Source: Burkholderia sp. Nafp2/4-1b (lineage in GTDB: Bacteria > Pseudomonadota > Gammaproteobacteria > Burkholderiales > Burkholderiaceae). Taken from it: 64,000 nt of DNA. The DNA is taken from positions 1 through 64,000 of the forward strand of contig NZ_ML058628.1 in the NCBI RefSeq assembly GCF_003635165.1, read 5' to 3'. The notes under the pieces were generated by a model. It had not been told where the DNA came from. It ran no database searches and worked only from the letters and a program-made list of their open reading frames with translations. Position numbers and translations under genes: made by a program. Positions 36,845-45,680 of this stretch are shown one piece after another. Position 1 is the first letter of the stretch, and each line of letters starts with the position of its first letter.

Positions 36845-37279
36845 GTGGTCATCGAAGCCATCGTCACCCGTCTCGACGCCGCATTCGCGCAGATCGAAGC
36901 GACACCGGATTCGCACGAGTCGCGCCACCAGCGCGACGCGATCATCCAGTGGCTCGACAGCGCGTCGGAGCAGGGATATCGACTCGGTCTCGTCACGACG
37001 CTGCCGGCCGCCCGGCTCAGCGACATGTTCGAAGGCCAGTTCGGCCGCGCAAACCTCGACCGCTTCTCGGTCGTCGTGACCGACGCCCATCAGCAGGACT
37101 CCATAGCAAATCAGCATCCGTTCGACGTCGCGCTGCAGGCGCTGGGTGTGCCGCCCGAGCGCGCGGTCGCCGTCGCGAGCAGCGAACCGGAACGCCGTGA
37201 AGCCGAGACGTTCGGCCTGTCGCGTTGCGTGCGCATCACCGACACGGTGCGCTCGATTTCATCGGCAGGCGTGCACTGA
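36845..37279 (+). CDS. Small HAD-like protein lacking the nucleophile motif
   Basis: About 144 residues. The region GYRLGLVTTLPAARL resembles HAD motif II, and HPFDVALQALGVPPERAVAVASSEPERREAETFGL resembles the motif III/IV region of phosphoglycolate-phosphatase-like HAD proteins, but the usual N-terminal DxD nucleophile and the GDS aspartates are missing. It may therefore be non-catalytic or a remnant. The GTG start has AGGAGAGGA upstream. The frame is open further 5' across the putative operator, where translation is unlikely. Context suggests regulation together with the CbbR-like LysR gene; CbbR-linked loci often carry phosphoglycolate phosphatases, but that link is inference. Confidence 0.55.
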   Translation: MVIEAIVTRLDAAFAQIEATPDSHESRHQRDAIIQWLDSASEQGYRLGLVTTLPAARLSDMFEGQFGRANLDRFSVVVTDAHQQDSIANQHPFDVALQALGVPPERAVAVASSEPERREAETFGLSRCVRITDTVRSISSAGVH

Positions 37280-37297
37280 CCTGAGCACCTGCATACG

Positions 37298-37315
37298 GGC
37301 CGGCTCGCGCCGGCC
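37298..37315. terminator. Hairpin downstream of the HAD-like gene
   Basis: A perfect 7-bp GC-rich stem (GGCCGGC/GCCGGCC) with a 4-base loop, 19 bases after the stop codon, but without a T-tract. It is a possible transcription end or mRNA-stabilising structure. Confidence 0.35.
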
Positions 37316-37868
37316 GGTCGCGATCCGGCGCCACGCCGGCAATCGCGCGACCGAATCCTGACATTCCGCCGTCAAAATTGCTTGCAACAGTTCGGGGCTT
37401 GCCGATTCCACCCGGAGACGGCACGACGCGCTTCCTGCGTCGCCCCGCTCGCTTCAAGCCACGATGACATGCCCGACGCGCACCTCCGCCGCGGACGTCG
37501 CGCAGACGGTGCTGGCCGCGCTGGATCGCCGGCATTCATCGCAAAGCTCGGCACGGACTGCTACACGTTCACGAACACGGGCACCTGCGCGCACGAACGG
37601 ATTCGACGTGTGATCCCGTAGTCGACCGATTCCGTTTTCTCGACATACGCGCCGAAGCATCCGGTCGATGACGATCAGCACGCGGCCGTCGTTCCTGTCG
37701 ATATGGCGCGCATCGCGGCCATGGCGCGCGCAATGGTTCGATGGCGTATCGAATATGGACTCGAACGCTCGCGGCAGCCTCTCGTGACCGAAACGTCGAT
37801 AGCCGGCAACGTCGCGCCCCGAACTCGGGTGCGCCGATCGTGTCGAAGCTGCATCGCCGGAGAATCAC
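37316..37868. other. Gap with no supported gene
   Basis: Several short frames run through these 553 bases on both strands, none with a good ribosome site or recognisable protein. One frame near 37466-37540 reads PTRTSAADVAQTVLAALDRR, faintly like the end of a short-chain dehydrogenase, but too short to call. The last part must hold the promoter for the following secreted protein. Confidence 0.5.
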
Positions 37869-38201
37869 ATGAAACGCGCCGCCCCGTTCGCCATCCTGAT
37901 CGTGCTTGCCGCTGCGAGCCTGCCGGCTCTTGCCGGTTCCGGCGCGGGCGGTTCCGGCGCCGGCGGTACCGCCGGATGGGCCGAGCAGCAGGCGAAAAAC
38001 TGCGTACCGTCCTCCACTTCCACCTCCGCCGGCACGACGCACGCAGCGCACGCGACATCGAAAGCCCCACCGATCCGAGTGTGCGTCGGCGATTCCGACA
38101 CGCAACTGAATCTGCCGTGGTTCCTGACCGACGTGCTCACCGCGGTGGACACGCATCAGTCGCCGCGCGAACTGCTCCACAAGATGCGCAATGACTTCTG
38201 A
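37869..38201 (+). CDS. Small secreted protein of unknown function
   Basis: A 110-residue protein with a clear signal peptide (RAAPFAILIVLAAASLPALAG), then a glycine/serine-rich linker with GSGAGG repeats, and a globular C-terminus with two cysteines (NCVPSS and RVCVGDSD) that could form a disulfide in the periplasm. GGAG lies six bases before the ATG. No family was recognised. No gene follows closely; the next 245 bases lead to a strong terminator that may or may not belong to this transcript. Confidence 0.6.
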   Translation: MKRAAPFAILIVLAAASLPALAGSGAGGSGAGGTAGWAEQQAKNCVPSSTSTSAGTTHAAHATSKAPPIRVCVGDSDTQLNLPWFLTDVLTAVDTHQSPRELLHKMRNDF

Positions 38202-38410
38202 GTCGGGGCCGCCCTCGCTCCGAAGCGCGACAGAAAATCGCAAAGACGCCCCCGACGAACGCGCCGAACATCGTTGACGACGATCCGGTGAGCTGGACCG
38301 CCGGAGATGACGCGCTACGCAAATGTTTCCTGTTGAGCATCAATCACAGAATTACACCATTTGTTGAATAATATTATTTCGGAATCCAGCGTCCCGACAT
38401 ATACTTCCCG

Positions 38411-38480
38411 CGCACCATCCTCGTGCCAAGAGACGGTGTCTTCCATCCCGGCCGCATTCCGATGCGGCCGGGGGTTTTTT
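38411..38480 (+). ncRNA. Candidate small RNA ending at a strong terminator
   Basis: A TATACT hexamer at 38400-38405 could serve as a -10 box for a transcript of about 70 bases that contains a small AAGA/TCTT hairpin around 38429-38443 and ends in the rho-independent terminator at 38447-38480. The -35 region (TTTCGG at 38377-38382) is poor. No protein frame explains this piece. The alternative is a long 3' UTR of the secreted protein gene. Confidence 0.3.
38447..38480 (+). terminator. Strong rho-independent terminator
   Basis: A perfect 11-bp stem (CCCGGCCGCAT with ATGCGGCCGGG), a 4-base loop TCCG, two G and six T. It stands 245 bases after the nearest upstream rightward gene. Confidence 0.92.
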
Positions 38481-38643
38481 CGGTGCGCAATACCCATTTA
38501 CATGCATAATAAATGTATGTTAGTGAGTAGCGCTTCGAATCCAGTGACCTCGTCGCAACGCCCCGGCACGCGTGTCGCAAGCGTAAAAACGATTTGCGTC
38601 CCGATATCGGCGCGCATCGTCGTGTCCCGGCCAGGCACGAAGA

Positions 38644-40284
38644 ATGCTGCGCGTGCACTCATGGACCGGCTCGACCTGCATTCCCATGCGCACAACAACA
38701 AATGCGACCCGAGGAGCATCCACGCAGGACTCGAAGCCCGCCTTCCAACGCAGCGGCGCGTGGCCGCACGTTGTCTTCCCGCTCGCGCTGATCGCCTGCA
38801 TCGTCGTGCTCGTGCTGGCGCTCGCCATTGCCGAACGACTCGGGCATGCGTCGATTGCCCGCCACGAGCGCGTCGTCGCGAACGACATCGTGATCTCGGT
38901 CGACCACATACTCGAGGGGGTGCGTTCACGGCATTCAGCCGAATTGACCGCGCTGGTCGGACAACCCTGCACCACAATCTTCAGAAGTCTCGCCGAACTC
39001 GGCACGCGCCTGCGCTACCTCCGTGCGGTTGCGCTGGTCAACGAAGGGCGTGTCACCTGTTCGTCGGCGCTGGGCCCCATCGACGTGGCGCTCGACAGCT
39101 ACCTGCGTGCGCCGGAACCGGGGACGATGGCCATTACGCTGCTGCCGCAGACCCCGTTTCAGCATCGCGTCCCGGTGCTGGCCGCGTTTCGCGGGACCGC
39201 GCCCGAATCGGGCGTCCTGTATCTGGTCGAGGGCGACTATCTGGCCGACCTGCTCGCGCACGGCGCTCGCCTCGGTGCGGAAACGGCCACGCTGGCGGTC
39301 AATGGCACGGGCCGCCTCGACCAACGTGGCGCATATGTGCCGGCGTCAGGTACGGCCCCGGCCGCGGGCAGCGCGATCGCTTCGCGCGCGTGGCCGTTCA
39401 TGGTCTCGGTGGCCTCGTCGGATCAGTACGTGTCGCAGGTGCTGCGGCACTATCGAATGATCTGCCTGACGATTGCGCTGCTCGTGAACGGGCTCGTCGC
39501 GGCGGCCTACCTGCTCGCGATGGCGCCGCGCCGGCTATTGCTGAAGGCCGTGCGCAATGCGCTCAAGCGCAACGAGTTCCACGTCGTGTACCAACCGATC
39601 GTCGACGTCCAGACGCGCCGAACCGTCGGCGTCGAAGCGCTGCTCCGTTGGCAGCATCCGAAATGGGGAGCCATCGGCCCGGCCGTGTTCGTCCCGCAGG
39701 TCGAATCGAGCACGATCCTGCCGAAGATTACCGAATTCGTGCTGCGCACGGCCGTGTCGGAACTGGCCGACGTCGCGCCGTCGATGCCGCTGCGCATCGC
39801 GATCAACGTCGCGCCGAGGGATCTCGAACGCCCGCGCTTCGTGTCCATCGTCGAGGAGACGATTCGCGGGCTTCCGCCGGGCTTCACGCTGGTGCTCGAA
39901 GTGACCGAGCGCATCCTGCTCGAAAAGAACGCGCGCACCACCGCGCTGTTTGCCGCGCTGCGCGCGACCGGCGCGAAGTTCGCGATCGACGACTTCGGCA
40001 CGCATCACAGCAACCTCGACATGCTGTCGCGCTTCCCGTTCGACTACGTGAAGATCGATCGCCAGTTCATCTCGCAGTTGAACACGGGCAACATCAAGCT
40101 GATCGAAGGGATCGCGGCCGTCGCCCACCACTACGACCTGAAGATCATCGCCGAGGGCGTGGAGACGGAAGAGCAGCATCGCGCGCTGCAGGCGGTCGGG
40201 ATCCAGTACGCGCAGGGCTATCTGTATCAGCGCCCGCAACGGCCCGAACACCTGAAGCGGGATTGCGCGCCGATGCCGGTTTAG
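38644..40284 (+). CDS. CSS-motif sensor EAL cyclic-di-GMP phosphodiesterase
   Basis: A 546-residue membrane protein: membrane helix near residues 43-65, a periplasmic CSS-motif sensor with CSS at 139-141, a second helix near 275-298 (LTIALLVNGLVAAAYLLAMA), and a C-terminal EAL domain from about 310. The EAL motif is at 331-333; NVAPRDLE, EVTERI, DDFG, KIDRQFI, AEGVET and QGYLY are all present, so catalysis is likely. The segment usually written DDFGTGYSSL is DDFGTHHSNL. There is no GGDEF domain. CSS-EAL enzymes such as PdeC respond to periplasmic redox through the two cysteines; only one obvious pair with C106 or nearby is visible here. The start is uncertain: ATG 38644 or 38686. Confidence 0.87.
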   Translation: MLRVHSWTGSTCIPMRTTTNATRGASTQDSKPAFQRSGAWPHVVFPLALIACIVVLVLALAIAERLGHASIARHERVVANDIVISVDHILEGVRSRHSAELTALVGQPCTTIFRSLAELGTRLRYLRAVALVNEGRVTCSSALGPIDVALDSYLRAPEPGTMAITLLPQTPFQHRVPVLAAFRGTAPESGVLYLVEGDYLADLLAHGARLGAETATLAVNGTGRLDQRGAYVPASGTAPAAGSAIASRAWPFMVSVASSDQYVSQVLRHYRMICLTIALLVNGLVAAAYLLAMAPRRLLLKAVRNALKRNEFHVVYQPIVDVQTRRTVGVEALLRWQHPKWGAIGPAVFVPQVESSTILPKITEFVLRTAVSELADVAPSMPLRIAINVAPRDLERPRFVSIVEETIRGLPPGFTLVLEVTERILLEKNARTTALFAALRATGAKFAIDDFGTHHSNLDMLSRFPFDYVKIDRQFISQLNTGNIKLIEGIAAVAHHYDLKIIAEGVETEEQHRALQAVGIQYAQGYLYQRPQRPEHLKRDCAPMPV

Positions 40285-40551
40285 CGGTCGGCCCGGCCGC
40301 CGGCCGGTGCGTCGCGTGCGGGGCCCACGGTGCTGCCGTCTGCCCGGTGCCTCCCCTGCGCCGGCAATGCGCTCGGCCGCGTCGGGAACACCGCCACGGC
40401 GCCGCGCGTCGCAGCGCCACCGCACGGCCGGCGCGCAAGCATCGCCCGCCGGAATCCTTGCATACGCGCTCGCCGATGCGTCTGGCGAGCGACGCGCATG
40501 CCGCCGCACGGGCCACACTCGCGACTCGACGCTCATGCCGAGCCGAAGGCT
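40285..40551. other. Gap between the EAL gene and the histidine kinase
   Basis: GC-rich, no supported gene. A short GC hairpin without a T-tract follows the EAL stop codon (CCGGCC/GGCCGG near 40297-40311). The gap ends in a good promoter for the histidine kinase. Confidence 0.4.
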
Positions 40552-40580
40552 TTGATTCGACGTCTTTCGGCAACTATGCT
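40552..40580 (+). promoter_or_regulatory. Sigma-70-like promoter of the hybrid histidine kinase
   Basis: TTGATT (40552-40557), a 17-base spacer and TATGCT (40575-40580), about 90 bases before the kinase start. Spacing is ideal and both boxes are close to consensus. Confidence 0.6.
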
Positions 40581-40672
40581 CACCACTATCCCGGTCGCCG
40601 TCCGACTGGGCATGAATCCATAGCGCTGTCATGGAATCCTCAGCGCAATCGATCCGTTGAACGAGTTTCCCG

Positions 40673-42265
40673 ATGACGCCAGACCAACCGCCGCTTAATC
40701 TTTCGGACCTTCAGCCGGCCGCGGACAACCAGCCGCTGCTCGACCGCTACGCCGAATTCCGCTTCCAGACGGTCGTCGCCTCGATCACCGACTACGCGGT
40801 GTTCATGCTCGACCCGCACGGCAACGTCGCGACGTGGAATGCGGGCGCGGAGCGGATCAAGGGCTACCGGATGGACGAGATCCTCGGCAGCCATTTCTCG
40901 CGCTTCTATCCGGTCGATGCAATTGCCGCCGGCCTCCCCGCGCACGCGCTCGAAGCCGCGGCCGCGTACGGGCACTTCCAGGACGAGAGCTGGCGCGTGC
41001 GCAAGGACGGTTCGCGGTTCTGGGCGAGTGTGACGATCACGGCCGTACGCGACGAATCGAACCAACTGCGCGGCTTCATCAAGATTACGCGCGACATGAC
41101 CGAGCGCAAGCGCGTCGAGGAGCTCGAAACGGCCACGCGGCGGCTCGACGTGTTCATCGCGACGCTCGCGCACGAACTGCGCAACCAGCTCGCGCCGCTG
41201 CGCAATACGATCGGCATTCTTCACAGCCTGCCGGCGTCCGAACTGGGCCCTGCGCTCACGCAATGCAAGAACATCGCCGATCGCCAGATCGAACAGCTCG
41301 TTCGCCTCGTCGACGATCTGCTCGACATCGGGCGCATCAAGTCCGACAAGATCGAGCTGAAGAAAGCGCCGCTGAACGTGCGCGACATCGTGTACCGGAG
41401 CGTGCAGGGCATTCAGCCGAAGGTCGACGCGCGCGGTCAGCAGATTCTCGTGCGCCTGCCGCCGGGACCGGTAATGATTCACGGCGACGACGTGCGGCTC
41501 GTGCAGGTGCTGTACAACCTGCTCGACAACGCATCGAAGTATTCGCCTAACGACGAGCGCATCGAGATTCACGTCCGCACCGAAGGGAACACCGTTGCGA
41601 TCGATATCGTCGATCGCGGAATCGGGATCGTGCCCGGCGCGGAGGAATCGATCTTCAACCTGTTCGAACAGGACAACGCCGCGGAGCGGCACGCGCCCGG
41701 CGGCCTCGGCCTCGGCCTTGCCATCAGCAGGAAGTTCGTCGAACTGCACGGCGGCAACATCACGGCCAACAGTGCCGGTATCGGCAAGGGGGCGTCGTTC
41801 ACCGTACGGCTGCCGATCGCACCACCCGAACCTGCGGTCGATCCCGCCCAGAAAGCGCCGGCGCCATTGACCGCGCATGCGCTGCGCGTGCTGATCGTCG
41901 ACGACAACCGCGAAGCAGCCGACACGCTCGCCATCCTGCTGCAGATCAAGGGGCACACGACGCGCGTCGCGTACCACGCGCGCGAAGCGTTGCCGCTGGC
42001 ACGCGCGTTCGCGCCGCACCTGATGCTGATCGATCTGAGCATGCCGGACGTCAGCGGCTTCGAGCTGCTGCGGGAACTGAAGGCGACCGACGCCGCACCC
42101 GATGCGTTCTGCGTCGCGCTGTCCGGCCATGTGCGTTCGTCCGACCGCAACGAAACCAGGGACGCCGGTTTCCACGATCATTTCGCGAAGCCGATTCCGA
42201 TCGACGCGCTGGACGGCTTGCTCGTGCTTGTCGAAGACAACGCACGGCGCCACGGCCGACTGTGA
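40673..42265 (+). CDS. PAS hybrid histidine kinase with C-terminal receiver domain
   Basis: A 530-residue soluble hybrid kinase. A PAS domain covers about residues 30-145 (VFMLDPHGNVATWNAGAERIKGY), the HisKA box has H167 in AHELRNQLAPL, the ATPase domain has NLLDNASKYS, DRGIGI and GGLGLGLA, and a receiver domain at about 403-520 has VDDN, phospho-acceptor D454 (LIDLSMPD), ALSGH and FAKPI. No membrane segments are present, so it senses an internal signal. No response regulator with an output domain is adjacent. A promoter at 40552-40580 suggests an independent unit; polB starts 169 bases later. Confidence 0.93.
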   Translation: MTPDQPPLNLSDLQPAADNQPLLDRYAEFRFQTVVASITDYAVFMLDPHGNVATWNAGAERIKGYRMDEILGSHFSRFYPVDAIAAGLPAHALEAAAAYGHFQDESWRVRKDGSRFWASVTITAVRDESNQLRGFIKITRDMTERKRVEELETATRRLDVFIATLAHELRNQLAPLRNTIGILHSLPASELGPALTQCKNIADRQIEQLVRLVDDLLDIGRIKSDKIELKKAPLNVRDIVYRSVQGIQPKVDARGQQILVRLPPGPVMIHGDDVRLVQVLYNLLDNASKYSPNDERIEIHVRTEGNTVAIDIVDRGIGIVPGAEESIFNLFEQDNAAERHAPGGLGLGLAISRKFVELHGGNITANSAGIGKGASFTVRLPIAPPEPAVDPAQKAPAPLTAHALRVLIVDDNREAADTLAILLQIKGHTTRVAYHAREALPLARAFAPHLMLIDLSMPDVSGFELLRELKATDAAPDAFCVALSGHVRSSDRNETRDAGFHDHFAKPIPIDALDGLLVLVEDNARRHGRL

Positions 42266-42434
42266 CGATGGGCGCGCCAGCTGCGATCCTGCTGCGGCCG
42301 ACCGACCCCGCACGCATCGGGTCGCGCGTCGCGCGGCGGCTTCCTGTCACCTGATGCCAATGGCGCCGCCTTCGGCGGGAACCGCGGACAGGCGCTAAAA
42401 TTCGCCGCCTGGGCATCCACGACGAGCAAGCGTT

Positions 42435-44801
42435 TTGACGGACTTCGAGCAGGGTTTCATCCTCACCCGCCACTGGCGGGACACCGCGTCCGGCATAGAG
42501 ATCGAGTTCTGGCTGGCAACCGAACACGGCCCGCGCCGCGTGCGGTTGCGCCCGCAGGAAGCCGTCGCGTTCGTGCCGGCCGAGCAGCAAGCGCTCGCCG
42601 AACGCACGCTGGCCGGCGAGCACGACGCCGAACTGCGCCCGCTCGCGCTGCGCGACTTCCGCCAGCGTCCGGTGGCCGGCCTCTACTGCCGGCGCTATCG
42701 CCATCTGTCCGGACTTCAGAAACGCCTGGCCGCGGCCGGTGTCGACGTCTACGAAGCCGACGTGCAGCCGCCCGACCGTTACACGATGGAGCGCTTCATC
42801 ACGGCGCCCGTGCTGTTTCGCGGCGCGGCCGGCCGCGACGGCACGCTGACCGACGGCGAACTGAAACCCGCGATCGGCTATCGCCCGACCCTGCGTTGCG
42901 TGTCGCTCGACATCGAGACGAGCGTGCACGGCGAACTGTATTCGATCGCGCTCGAAGGCTGCGGACAGCGGCAGGTCTACATGCTCGGGCCGCCAAACGG
43001 CGACGCGCCGGCGGCGGATTTCCGGCTCGACTACTGCGACAGCCGGCCCGAGATGCTCGCGCGGCTCAACGACTGGTTCGACGCGCACGATCCCGATGCA
43101 GTGATCGGCTGGAATCTCGTGCAGTTCGACCTGCGCATCCTGCATGCGCATGCGGAGCAGTACGGCGTGCCGCTGAAGCTTGGGCGCGGCGGCAGCGTGC
43201 TCGAGTGGCGCGCGCACGGCCAGCAGCCCGACCACTTCTTCGCGGGTGCGGCCGGCCGCCTGATCCTTGACGGTATCGACATGCTGAAGTCGGCGACGTG
43301 GACGTTCCCGTCGTTCAGCCTCGAATATGTATCGCAGTCGCTGCTCGGCGAAGGCAAGTCGATCGACAATCCGTATCAGCGGATGGATGAGATCCAGCGC
43401 CGCTTCGATCACGACAAGCCCGCGCTCGCGCACTACAACCTGAAGGACTGCGAACTCGTCACACGCATCTTCGAGAAGGCCGACCTGCTGTCCTTCGCGC
43501 TCGAACGCGCGACCGTCACGGGCCTCGCGGCCGATCGCACCGGCGGCTCGGTCGCCGCGTTCACGCACCTGTACCTGCCGCGCATGCACCGGCTCGGCTA
43601 CGTCGCGCCGAACCTCGGTGACGTCGTCGGACAGAACAGCCCCGGCGGCTTCGTGATGGATTCGCGGCCGGGCCTGTACGACTCGGTGCTGGTGTTCGAC
43701 TACAAGAGCCTCTATCCGTCGATCATCCGCACGTTTCTGATCGATCCGGTGGGGCTGATCGAAGGGCTCGCGCATCCGGGCGACGACACGTCGGTGCCCG
43801 GCTTTCTCGGCGCGCGGTTTTCGCGCACCGCGCATTGCCTGCCCGACATCGTGCGGCGCGTGTCGGAAGGTCGCGACGAAGCGAAGCGTCAGGGCAACGC
43901 GCCGTTGTCGCAGGCGCTGAAGATCATCATGAATTCGTTCTACGGCGTGCTCGGTTCGACCGGCTGCCGGTTCTTCGATCCTCGCCTCGCATCGTCGATC
44001 ACGATGCGCGGCCACGAGATCATGCACCGTACGCGCGAGTTGATCGAAGCGCAGGGTTACGAAGTGATCTACGGCGACACCGATTCGACTTTCGTGTGGC
44101 TGGGAAGCGAACACGATGACGATGCGGCCGCCGCGAAGGGCCGCGCGCTCGTCGAGCATGTGAACCACTGGTGGCACGCGCACCTGCGCGATCGCTTCGG
44201 GCTCGAGAGCGCGCTCGAATTGCAGTACGAGCGCCACTACCACCGCTTCCTGATGCCGACCGTGCGCGGCGCGGAAGAAGGCAGCAAGAAGCGCTACGCG
44301 GGCCTCGCGCGCGCGGCGAACGGCGGCGAGGATCTCGTGTTCAAGGGGCTCGAAACGGTGCGCACGGACTGGACGCCGCTCGCGCAGGCATTCCAGCGCG
44401 AGCTCTATCGGCGCGTGTTCAAGCGCGAGCCGTACCGGGACTTCATCCGCGACTACGTGCAGCGCACGCTTGCCGGCGAATACGACGCGCAACTGATTTA
44501 TCGCAAGCGCGTGCGGCGACCGTTGAGCGAATATCAGCGCAACGTGCCGCCGCATGTGCGCGCCGCGCGGATCGCCGACGAATTCAATGCCGCGCAGGGC
44601 CGGCCGCTGCAATACCAGCGCGGCGGATGGATCAGCTACGTGATGACGACGGCCGGCCCTGAGCCGCTCGAGACGATGCGCTCGCCGATCGACTATGCGT
44701 TTTACGTGAGCCGCCAGCTGCAGCCGGTCGCCGATGCGATCCTGCCGTTCCTGCGCGACGACTTCGAGCGCGTGATTTCGGGGCAGGGGCAATTGTTCTG
44801 A
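42435..44801 (+). CDS. polB: DNA polymerase II (family B)
   Basis: A 788-residue family B polymerase, the length of bacterial Pol II. The 3'-5' exonuclease motifs are SLDIETS (D159), GWNLVQFDLRIL and HYNLKDCEL; the polymerase motifs are DYKSLYPSI (from 422), KIIMNSFYGVLGS and YGDTDS (546-551). All catalytic residues are present. Pol II restarts stalled forks and bypasses lesions. The start appears to be TTG at 42435; a TAAAAT hexamer at 42396-42401 is a possible -10 box. No LexA box was recognised. It is followed by a long gene-poor stretch. Confidence 0.95.
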   Translation: MTDFEQGFILTRHWRDTASGIEIEFWLATEHGPRRVRLRPQEAVAFVPAEQQALAERTLAGEHDAELRPLALRDFRQRPVAGLYCRRYRHLSGLQKRLAAAGVDVYEADVQPPDRYTMERFITAPVLFRGAAGRDGTLTDGELKPAIGYRPTLRCVSLDIETSVHGELYSIALEGCGQRQVYMLGPPNGDAPAADFRLDYCDSRPEMLARLNDWFDAHDPDAVIGWNLVQFDLRILHAHAEQYGVPLKLGRGGSVLEWRAHGQQPDHFFAGAAGRLILDGIDMLKSATWTFPSFSLEYVSQSLLGEGKSIDNPYQRMDEIQRRFDHDKPALAHYNLKDCELVTRIFEKADLLSFALERATVTGLAADRTGGSVAAFTHLYLPRMHRLGYVAPNLGDVVGQNSPGGFVMDSRPGLYDSVLVFDYKSLYPSIIRTFLIDPVGLIEGLAHPGDDTSVPGFLGARFSRTAHCLPDIVRRVSEGRDEAKRQGNAPLSQALKIIMNSFYGVLGSTGCRFFDPRLASSITMRGHEIMHRTRELIEAQGYEVIYGDTDSTFVWLGSEHDDDAAAAKGRALVEHVNHWWHAHLRDRFGLESALELQYERHYHRFLMPTVRGAEEGSKKRYAGLARAANGGEDLVFKGLETVRTDWTPLAQAFQRELYRRVFKREPYRDFIRDYVQRTLAGEYDAQLIYRKRVRRPLSEYQRNVPPHVRAARIADEFNAAQGRPLQYQRGGWISYVMTTAGPEPLETMRSPIDYAFYVSRQLQPVADAILPFLRDDFERVISGQGQLF

Positions 44802-45562
44802 GGCCACCGGTGCGGCGACTTCATGCTTGCCGCATCGGGCATATGGTTGCTCACGCAACCACTTCGCGCGCCCCATTTTCCTTTCAGTTTGCGTGCCCCA
44901 CGATCGGCATTCCGGCCGGCCCATGCGCCGGGCGATAAGTAAAACCGACCGACCCGGCCGGAAATCCGACTTGGGCGCCGTGCGCACCGCAGCGCCCTCT
45001 TTCTTCCAACGCAATCGGTCCCATCGCACGGTTGCATGCCTGACGCGGCCGCGCCGTGGCGCCCGGCCTCAACCACGACCGGTTCGTCCGCCTCCCCGTC
45101 GCTGTGAGAACTTGCTGGTGGGCCAGCACTAACGGCACGCCCGATGCTATCCAGTTCGATGCGTCGATTACCGTGAACAGCGCGCCGATGCAGCGGCATC
45201 GCGCTGCTGCCCGAATACGCGGTTGCAAACGAGTGGCGTATCGGCACGCTGACGCGCGTGCTCGCGTCGACCGGCGCGGCGGTCCGGGCGGCGTTGTGTC
45301 CCTCCGTTCGCCGGCCGATCTGCGGTGCCGTCGGCGCCCAGCACGACGGCACCCCATTCACCCATCCCCTTCTTCCGACCGACACTCGCGCCGCACGCGG
45401 CCCCCACTCCAACCGTCCGCAGCATTCCGTTGATCTTTCCCGCACCGACCCGGCTTAACCGCGCCCCGGTCATACGTCGTACCGCCTTTCTCCGCCTGCC
45501 TTCCAGCACCGCCCCGCATACGCCCCGGGGAAAACCCGATCACGTCACAGCCCAACTTCTCG
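44802..45562. other. Gene-poor gap containing a LysR remnant
   Basis: No intact gene is supported in these 761 bases. Long frames on both strands have no recognisable product. The only coding signal is the decayed LysR C-terminus near 45108-45291, described separately. Confidence 0.6.
45108..45291 (+). pseudogene. Remnant of a LysR-family effector domain
   Basis: One frame reads WWASTNGTPDAIQFDASITV then NSAPMQ; after a +1 shift near 45190 the next frame reads GIALLPEYAVANEWRIGTL then TRVLAS. Together these match the end of LysR effector domains, where W..dG...v.v.....vNs is followed by GIalLP..v......G.L..vL. A few codons between the halves are missing and no helix-turn-helix survives upstream, so this is a frameshifted fragment. 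It may once have regulated the adjacent hydroxyproline operon or an unrelated lost gene. Confidence 0.6.
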
Positions 45563-45592
45563 TTGACACGGCGATTTTTGCCCCTCTAATAT
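45563..45592 (+). promoter_or_regulatory. Strong sigma-70-like promoter of the hydroxyproline operon
   Basis: TTGACA (45563-45568), an 18-base spacer, and TAATAT (45587-45592). The -35 box is perfect and the -10 box nearly so. It lies 89 bases before the binding-protein gene and immediately upstream of repeated and palindromic sequences. Confidence 0.8.
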
Positions 45593-45634
45593 GCACACAA
45601 CGTTGCACACAATAAAACACACATCGATGTGTGT
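45592..45634. promoter_or_regulatory. Direct repeat and perfect palindrome, candidate GntR operator
   Basis: TGCACACAA occurs twice, at 45592-45600 and 45604-45612. A perfect 18-base palindrome ACACACATCGATGTGTGT follows at 45617-45634. Both lie just downstream of the -10 box, where a bound repressor would block transcription. The natural candidate is the GntR/FCD protein encoded at the end of the same cluster. Confidence 0.6.
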
Positions 45635-45680
45635 CGAAAACAGCAGACGTGCGGGTTTACCCATCTCAAGTGAGGTCACC

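Noticed and set aside
37382..37621. Short frame in the gap after the HAD-like gene, with a faint SDR-like piece in a neighbouring frame
   Set aside because: No ribosome site, no family match, and the SDR-like string is too short to separate from chance.
38361..40676. 771-codon plus-strand frame overlapping the EAL gene
   Set aside because: It runs in another frame of the EAL gene and crosses the strong terminator; composition is shadow-like.
42051..45029. Long minus-strand open frame opposite polB
   Set aside because: Antisense shadow of polB and the kinase; no domain recognised.
45056..45433. 125-codon frame in the gap before the hydroxyproline operon
   Set aside because: Only its middle matches LysR, and it leaves that frame at a shift; better explained as a pseudogene piece.
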